Below, one piece after another: positions 63,221-64,000 of a DNA stretch of 64,000 nucleotides; position 1 is the first letter of the stretch, and each line of letters begins with the position of its first letter. The notes beneath the pieces are model-generated. The model did not search any database, had not been told where the DNA came from, and saw nothing but the letters and a program-made list of their open reading frames with translations. Origin of the DNA: Heliocidaris erythrogramma (Eukaryota; Echinodermata; Echinoidea; Camarodonta; Echinometridae); assembly GCA_025617745.1 (NCBI GenBank), contig CM046867.1, positions 24,420,705 through 24,484,704 of the forward strand, given 5' to 3'. A program made the position numbers and the translations under genes.

Positions 63221-64000
63221 GGAGTTAAAAGTATGCGTGCTAGGTCTACAAAATTAATGGGTATAAACGTAATATTGGCTGCTTCAAAATGTTATCCTCC
63301 TGCCTCTCCTATGTAACATCTTAATGCATGTTGTAGGATATGAACTTGTAGATCTTGCCCATCAATAGAGGCTTTTCAGTTCCTGCAGATTATTGAAATG
63401 GCCTAGAGGATGATTATTGCATGTTCCAGCTAGCAAGGTCTTATCTGCAACTAATAGGTGCCATTTCAAGGTCACAACTGAGTTCTACAAAGTGTTAAAC
63501 TAAGTATCAATGAACACAGGAGGAAAACTGCTAGAGGAACTCGTAGATCTAGTCTCCCTTCTGGGCCTGACTTGATCTGGATCTAGTTTATATGCATTTA
63601 GCTAGGTCAGAGCAGAATTGGAGACCTCATAGGGTGCCTCCAGACTTCCAGGTTCATGTAAGCATCTGAGAATGCAGTCTTCGAAGATCAGAGTAACAAC
63701 CGCTGCATGCAGGGCTGGGTGACATCTACTCAGACATTAGAGGCAGAGTTGTCTGCTATTTTCAAGGGAGGTTGAAGCTGGAGTTCCAGAAAAAGGATTT
63801 GTTGGCATTATTTGCGTTTGCCCAGATATTTTCAAAACTGGCATCGGAAACTGGTTTCATTTTACCATTCTTTTTTTTTTTTTTTAAACCACGATCTACG
63901 TATTTAATGTTTTCAAATTGCTATAAATATTGTAAATATTGAAATGTATTACCTCTTGTTATTAGTAAGTAATAATACAATCATATCACATCAATCATAT
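63221..64000. other. Window end: nothing recognised
   Basis: AT-rich with a T run near 63870-63885. No gene or repeat supported. Confidence 0.5.

Overview
The window is animal nuclear DNA, not prokaryotic: one spliced gene with canonical GT/AG introns, three or more non-LTR retrotransposon remnants, a Ty3/gypsy element, Tc1-like and Crypton-type transposons, many MITEs, (TA)n tracts and long C/G homopolymers. The mix (a Gmr1-type gypsy element, Crypton tyrosine recombinase, TMEM272-like gene, AGCTCACCTGAG-type repeats) suggests a marine deuterostome invertebrate, most likely an echinoderm such as a sea urchin. The phylum is an inference.

1-27 kb: a six-exon gene on the + strand (ATG at 355, stop at 22376-22378) codes for a 225-residue TMEM272-like multi-pass membrane protein. 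Its start codon is the last three bases of exon 1 and abuts the splice donor. The introns are full of mobile DNA. Intron 1 has a GGATCC-ended MITE, a hairpin MITE, a broken Gmr1-like gypsy element lacking reverse transcriptase, a Tc1-like element and a LINE remnant. Intron 3 (15499-18653) has an antisense, uninterrupted 485-codon Crypton-type tyrosine recombinase beside a 151-bp GC-rich hairpin. Intron 4 has a tRNA-derived SINE. Past the stop come more foldback elements.

27-32 kb: TTAA-flanked and GGATCC-ended MITEs, a segmental duplication, a small telomere-like patch, and the endonuclease half of a LINE.

32.4-63 kb: nested insertions in an old tandem satellite. The base layer repeats every ~357 bp and carries two RFX/X-box-like palindromes per repeat (GTTACCATGGTAAC and GTTGCTATGGAAAC types). 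Into it has gone a 16-kb block (35128-51197) of 51 units of ~261 bp. Each unit holds a 73-nt tRNA-Thr-like gene with perfect A and B boxes and a T7 terminator, and the anticodon alternates between AGT and GGT. That block is split by a 2,679-bp foldback element (8-bp target duplication), itself split by a 5'-truncated LINE. A second insertion (51662-57212, CCCTGATAGCAGA ends, TA duplication) carries 17 copies of a TGACGTCA-rich repeat. A third (57426-60193) contains a decayed Tc1-like element. A decayed non-LTR reverse transcriptase lies at 60870-62840 on the minus strand.

The only clear host gene is the TMEM272-like one. The most noteworthy structure is the tRNA-Thr-like array with higher-order organisation.
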